A stretch of 64,000 bases of DNA from positions 917,501-981,500 of the forward strand of contig CAUJNA010001224.1 of the NCBI GenBank assembly GCA_963377175.1, written 5' to 3'. The translations under genes and the position numbers were made by a program. Shown piece by piece: positions 58,803 through 64,000 of the stretch; the stretch's first letter is position 1, and every line of letters begins with the position of its first letter. Under the pieces are notes generated by a model. The model did no database searches. It had not been told where the DNA came from and saw nothing but the letters and a program-made list of their open reading frames with translations. The DNA is from Effrenium voratum. Taxonomy: Eukaryota; Sar; Dinophyceae; Suessiales; Symbiodiniaceae.

Positions 58803-58935
58803 TTCCGGCTGGCGACTTGTAGTCTTGGCCCAGTGATGTGCCTCACTTTGCCCGAGATCCTGCACGAGATCCTCCGGAATCTCATCCACGAGCATCACAT
58901 CATCGCCAAATTCCGTTTGAAGGCACAACACAAGG
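58803..58935 (-). CDS. Candidate exon, unknown protein
   Basis: The acceptor CGACTCAG (58937-58936) and donor CCGGAA|GTAAGG bound a 133-bp frame: LVLCLQTEFGDDVMLVDEIP, then EDLVQDLGQSEAHHWAKTTS. It has both splice signals and good coding character but no recognised family. Confidence 0.5.
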
Positions 58936-60699
58936 CTGAGTCGTGCATGGTAACATCCTTACCGCCTTACTGCGAGCTTGAGAGTTCTAGACACTGAAGC
59001 TTACTACTTCCCTATCGAAGTAAGAGCATGATGATTCGCGATGGCCCGTGCGGTTAGACGCCTATTACCCTCATGTGTTGTTGACCCCTCCTTCAAACAT
59101 GCATGTCTTCACAACCCAGTCCGTTGCTTGAGGACCCCTGCTGGCTGCTGGTTTGGCAGTCTCCTGTGCGAACTGGGCCGCGAACTGGGGGGCTCTACGA
59201 AACTGCGGTCAGGAGTCTCTACTAACTGCTAACATTGCACATATTAGAGTCGCTTCAGCTCTGTGCAAGGATATTTTAGATCTGAGCCGTGCCATGTAGC
59301 CCCTCAAAGCGTGCTTGCCAGGCAGGTGCCCTGCTATGGCAACAAGACAATGTCCAAGTGCTAGGAATTTGCTGCAGTACGTAATTAGGGGGTTGCATGC
59401 AAGACTCGTCTCTTCTCGGAAGGGCCCCTGCTGTTTGATTATTGCCTTGCACGGCCATGCTGCTTCTGTTGGAACGGAATGATTCCGAAGGACAATCTGT
59501 AATATCCCCACAGCGGATAATTTTAGACAACCCGTAACAAAAAATACAGGGGACTCACTGACGCATTTCTTGCCAGACCGAAAAGCAATGGCCAAGGCTC
59601 TTGCAACACTTGCACAACTGTTCAGTTTAACCGGAATTGACGTGACATAAACACAGGAACCACTGCCACTGCTGCTTCACAGCAGCTTCGAGGCATTTCA
59701 GAGACAGAACCTCTCAGATCTTCATGCCTGGCGAGCCGGCAGGGATACGAGCCTGTCTGAACAACTTTATTTGACCAGAGAACACAGTAACTGGCCTCCG
59801 TGAGAAGGATTAATTACCCATTTCAACATCTAGCAATACATATATATATATATAATTCATACATAACATCTATATATGACAGACACACTGGCGGATGCAA
59901 GTGCCAACCTGACCTGCCTCAGGCACACGCAGGATGCCTGCATGCTCCCAAGCCCGTGTCCTCATCTGAGGAGGCCACGCGCTGTCTTTGGCGAGGGCCT
60001 GGATGCTAACTGTGCACACCGTCACCGGGAAGAAGTCTGTGATGACATGGGTGACTAGGCCCTCCAGTAGAGAGGTTAGAATAAGAGTACCAACTTTTTC
60101 TGTAGTCTATTCTAGTAGGGGAACCCTCCCCCAAGAAAGGGTAAAAGGGCAATACTGAGGGGCCTAGGTGAGACTCAAACGCCCTTGATCTCTGAGTGCT
60201 CCCCCCCCAGCTCGGGTGACTCCTTGTTGAGGTCAAAATGGCTCCTCATCCGTACACCATAAGGTGCCAAAACCATTAATTAAATCCGCCGCACTAGGCT
60301 GCAGGCGATAAGATCAAGGCAGCGGCGCGACGCGACACGACAGAACGCTTGATGTGGAAATGACCCCACCCCCCAATCCCCCACATTAACCTAGGCCCAG
60401 CACTACAAAGCAGCACATTCGAGACATAGTTGGCCCTCCGCAAATTCAAGCCCGAAATAGAGCAGCAAGAAAGCTGCTAACAAAAAAACTGCAAACCAAA
60501 CAAATCCAACACCAAATACGTTTAGGTCGGCTCCAAACCCCACCAACTTCAATTAACTTACACTCTTGTGTGGCTGATTCGGCGCATTCGCCGCTCACGA
60601 AAATCCCGGGGAGGAGTGTAGCGCGGCAGGCCTGTTCACATCCTGGACTGGTCTTTGAAAGCTGGCACTGCATGGGTCCAAAAATCGGACCATTCACAT
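58936..60699. other. No gene recognised
   Basis: A TA repeat at about 59837-59853. A possible tRNA-like B box on the minus strand at about 60165. Otherwise non-coding. Confidence 0.4.
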
Positions 60700-60810
60700 C
60701 AGCATCGCCCGCAATTCTTTCTCTGATAATTCATGGGGCAGCGGGGCTGGTGATATCGCGCTCATCAAATCTGCGAGTTCGGCAAGGGAATCAACAGTGG
60801 TTTGAAAACG
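60700..60810 (-). CDS. Weak candidate exon
   Basis: Reads FQTTVDSLAELADLMSAISP, then APLPHELSEKELRAMLM and a stop. The composition is protein-like and could be a C-terminal exon, but no convincing acceptor was found. Confidence 0.28.
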
Positions 60811-61819
60811 AGGGGGGGCCAAAAACTTGGCCCCTTGGCAACATCTTGGAGGACAGGGACTGGTTCCACTTGTGCAACTGAATCTGCCTCCCACAAGAGA
60901 CATGAGTTAACATCAGAATGCCGCTGGTTCAGGAGTGGAATACCCGAAAATCTGGCCAAAGACATGGACCCAACGTCGATGCTGTCCAACCTTTAACCAA
61001 ATCCAATACATATCTCGCCAATGCTAACATTGCCCGTGTGTCCACGGGCAACTTTGACTGCAAAATCCTTAGACCTTGTAAGCAATTCAACGACTCAATC
61101 ATGGACGGGTGTTTGCAGCTTGTTGTTCCGCACGACTCATCGCGCCCAGGCAGTGTGGTCATCAGCCAATGAGAAATTGACCCCCCGAGTGACCAGCCAA
61201 GTGTCAGGAAGCAAGATAAACGGCGCAGTTGATAGAGAGACTGCCGGGTACAGGTAGCTGAAACATATGTGGCTTGAGTTGAATCCAGAACCCATAATAT
61301 AGCTAATGCTACCTGGGGAGAAAGAACATAATGCGGCTAGACCAGGTGGAGGAACTCCGTGCCAAATAGGCAATTCTCGGGCTCAAGTGAGTGGACATAC
61401 GCTGATTGGTCGCTCCAGCACATCATGCAGAACATGATTGGAATACTGTGACTGGTCACATTGCCTGCAATTTGAGACAACAAAGTTACAAGCACTCATA
61501 AACACTCTCCACAAGGGTCAAACTTCCTTCGCGAGTTGCGGCTGGAGGTCGCGATTCCTTTTCTGCAGGCCGAGCTGGCAGAAGCACATTGCGGCAGCGA
61601 TTGTTTGCCAAGTGCATGCTATGGGAGTTTGGTTTGACTCCGGGGCTGCAGGTGGATTCTGCTTGTTGGGAAAAGGACGTCTGAACTCAAAAAGCACCTA
61701 AGCCACTTAGATCAGTTGATAGCCAAAAACGTCTGAAATGCCAAAGGCTTCAAACCAGGCACGTCCAATAACATGGCACAGGATGTTGCAACCCACATCT
61801 GCACGCTGCCCTTATGGCA
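60811..61819. other. No gene recognised
   Basis: Non-coding between two candidate minus-strand exons. No repeat family was recognised. Confidence 0.35.
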
Positions 61820-61976
61820 TGTTGTACTCCTCGCTTTGGATGTGCCTCATGGCATCCTCTGGAAACGCCGACCCCGGCTCAGCGGAGTAGAACATGGTCC
61901 ACAACGGGGCGGCCTGCACGACAACTTGCCGCTTCCACTGAGCCGCAATGAGGTCATCAAGGTCGACCGGGAGGTA
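61820..61976 (-). CDS. Candidate exon, possibly C-terminal
   Basis: The acceptor CATGCTAAG (61978-61977) opens a phase-0 frame of about 53 codons: YLPVDLDDLIAAQWKRQVVV, then QAAPLWTMFYSAEPGSAFPE and DAMRHIQSEEYNMP, ending in TAA. The stop may be the real gene end. A palindrome-rich intron (TGTACATGT...ACATGTACA) lies just upstream. It may share a gene with 62653-62734, but the phases do not join directly. Confidence 0.48.
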
Positions 61977-62652
61977 CTTAGCATGTACATGTGTATACAT
62001 GTACAAGTACTAGTTACTAGTATTGATTAGTTTCTCCAAAGGAAAGCATCCGGTGTAAGGGAAGCGGGCATTTGTGATTTCCCCAGAACCCCCAGATGGT
62101 TCTGAACTTATCACGTCGTTTGGCACTGCAAGTCTCACTGTGCGATTTACAAACTTTAGCTATCATTTGAGACTTGATGTAAGTGAAGCGGTTTTACTGG
62201 CTTCAGTCTGATGGTCTTATTAGCTAATCTTGAATCCACTTGCATTGGGCACACTGATTTCTCGATTTCTGCCACTTCCACTGCTCGTTTGGTTAAGCAG
62301 CGATGAGATGTGACGACAAAACGCAGGGGATATGCTACCCAACTTTTCAACTCATCGTCCCGCCCAATTCCTGCTACGTTTTGGCTTCTCGTGGCTCAAA
62401 CTCTTCAGAAGGCCTGTCCCTTCCGAGAGGCAATTGACCGTATCGGCTCGGGCAAAACAACATGCCTTAGGTCATCGCGATGACCATCTGCCAACTATCA
62501 GATCTTCCAATATGACAAATGGCTCACTCATTTCCATCAGAGCTGGTACAGTATGTTGGGATCAGCACTCAAACAGCTATCAAAAAGTCAACCCTGCACA
62601 ACTGGCATGTTTAGCAGTTGTCCAGATCTGGACAAATCAAATACAAACTCAC

Positions 62653-62734
62653 CGAACCAGGCCGGCCATTTCAAGGTCAACACCGTGCGCCCATCCACCT
62701 TGGGTTGGTACCTTGAGTTGATGCAGCTCCCAGG
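62653..62734 (-). CDS. Candidate internal exon, unknown protein
   Basis: 82 bp between acceptor GGGGGGACAG and a consensus donor TTCG|GTGAGT. It reads WELHQLKVPTQGGWAHGVDL, then EMAGLV. Both splice signals are strong. No family was recognised. Confidence 0.48.
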
Positions 62735-63045
62735 CTGTCCCCCCAATGAACAATTGGCAAAACATTCGACTCCAACCGAATGACGTCATTGAACATCTGA
62801 TTTGATGTACTGAGCCGTGGCAATGGCACTGGGGCAATGCTGGGCTCTTGAAGTCTTGGCCCTTTGTTGGCTCGGCCGTTCATTTGACCTGACCAAAATC
62901 CAAAAGCAATCAGCACCTAAACAAGAAATCGGCCTGTGAGCACACTTCCCCAAAATCCAATTACAGTGGGGACTGTCCGTGGAAGATTCCACAGCTCACT
63001 CTGGAACTGGGCTCTGCAAACCTGTCAAGGGGGAAGATACAATAT

Positions 63046-63138
63046 GGCTGTGGGTCAAAAATAGGTACCCAAAATTGAACCCTGTAAGTCGTAACATGGA
63101 CCTGCGGTCCCCTGGTGCTTTAATTGTGACCCATACCC
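63046..63138. mobile_element. Introner-like MITE, copy G (short subfamily)
   Basis: 93 bp with ends GGCTGTGGGTCAAAA and TTGTGACCCATACCC, flanked by ATAT on both sides. The interior is nearly the same as copy C (358-454). Confidence 0.8.
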
Positions 63139-63172
63139 ATATGGATCGGGAAGCTTGCTTCAGCCTCTTCAG

Positions 63173-63250
63173 GCAACGATCACGGGTGCTGCCTCAAGGG
63201 TCCAGGAGGGCGACAAGAGCGGCAGAAACAGCGCCCGCGGGTGCGCGGAG
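63173..63250 (+). CDS. Weak candidate exon next to MITE copy G
   Basis: A plus-strand acceptor with pyrimidine tract (GCTTCAGCCTCTTCAG, ending at 63172) opens a 26-codon phase-0 frame (ATITGAASRVQEGDKSGRNS, then ARGCAE) to a GTGGGT donor. It would place the MITE in the preceding intron. The strand is opposite to most other exons, so confidence is low. Confidence 0.33.
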
Positions 63251-64000
63251 GTGGGTGTGCTGTGGCTGAAGGGATCTGCAGCCAGCGCCGGCTCCTGGAT
63301 CTCGCTCGCGACTTTGGTGAATTAAATTACAAGTACTTTGCATTGTTGACTTTTTCTTCTCAGACATGGGCCATTCCCTCCAGCTCGAGGCTCAGTGCCT
63401 TGCTTGGAGGGTTGCAAAGAGGGCAGGCCAAAAGGAAACAAAACAACCACAGGCGCATCTCCTCATGAGCACTGGATTCCCAGACGCCGAAGGTTCATAG
63501 GCCAATCAGCCAATCATCCGTATTACCCTTGCAATAGAAAATTCAATCGTCAGTTTCGAGGTCCCCAATTTCAAGGCTCAGATGGTCTAGTAACCTGCTG
63601 TTGTCTAAGCCCCTTTGCCTATATGCTGGCACCGACAAATCTGGGTTGCAAAGCAGCTTCGCATTTCCCGAACATCGGCATTCAACGAGGATGCGAATGC
63701 CCAATTGCAAGGCTTGATATCCTGATGTGCTGATCTTGGTGCTCTTTGTGATGTGCTTGTTCTGTTGCTCTAAATCGAGTTTGGATCTAGAAAGGTCGAA
63801 TGTGCGGCTTTGCCGGGGAAGAGCCTGGGGTGCGCGTTGTCTTTTAGAACCTGCTGTTCGAAAGTTCAAGTCCTGGTGCAGCGCGAACCCGGGTGGTGGC
63901 TCTTTCGCACGAATTGCGTGGGACATCTTCAGCTTGCGTTGCGCAGGTTTCTTTGTCAGAAAGCTTGGCATTGCCCTTTTAGCGTCTACGCAACGTCCCC
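63251..64000. other. No gene recognised at right edge
   Basis: Frames on both strands lack domain character. A minus-strand 142-codon frame (63543-63971) looks random. Confidence 0.35.

Noticed and set aside
60155..60215. tRNA gene on the minus strand
   Set aside because: Only a weak B-box-like motif; no acceptor or anticodon stem could be drawn.

Overview
The window looks like nuclear DNA of a dinoflagellate, possibly a symbiodiniacean, though no gene here fixes the genus. The evidence is: two copies of the last 16 bases of the dinoflagellate spliced leader (GCCATTTTGGCTCAAG) inside a retroelement; a multi-exon gene with very short exons (about 50-180 bp) and a mix of GT-AG and GC-AG introns; short terminal-inverted-repeat elements lying between exons, like the introners described in dinoflagellates; and sparse GC-rich exons in long intergenic DNA. 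Nothing bacterial, organellar or CRISPR-like was seen. All exon models were read by eye from codon content, family motifs and splice-site phase.

Layout. 1-1.7 kb: exons of an unrecognised minus-strand gene alternating with three short inverted-repeat elements. 1.7-8.7 kb: mostly non-coding DNA with a minisatellite and a few candidate exons. 8.77-19.84 kb: a large GC-rich tyrosine-recombinase retroelement read on the minus strand. It has two modules, one with a gag-like region and a tyrosine recombinase, the other with a gag-like region, a methyltransferase-like segment, reverse transcriptase and RNase H. Both modules share the same leader and trailer. 19.8-22.7 kb: repeats. 22.7-29.3 kb: a cytosine-C5 DNA methyltransferase gene (minus strand, about ten exons). 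29.3-36.2 kb: isolated candidate exons, microsatellites and a second copy of an interspersed repeat. 36.2-39.3 kb: a 5'-truncated, frameshifted LINE (plus strand). 39.3-45.3 kb: non-coding with candidate exons. 45.4-47.0 kb: one uninterrupted 538-codon gene (minus) for a Fic-domain protein with an N-terminal ubiquitin-like segment. 47-64 kb: mostly non-coding with scattered minus-strand candidate exons, including a zinc-ribbon first exon.

How the parts relate. Almost all host-gene exons are on the minus strand, as expected for the unidirectional gene clusters of dinoflagellates. The retroelement is also transcribed on the minus strand, while the LINE is on the plus strand. The inverted-repeat elements occur between exons of at least two genes and once inside an interspersed repeat whose other copy shows the site without the insertion. 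The most unusual object is the two-module retroelement: its trailer-leader junction is repeated in its middle, and each leader holds a palindromic spliced-leader relic.
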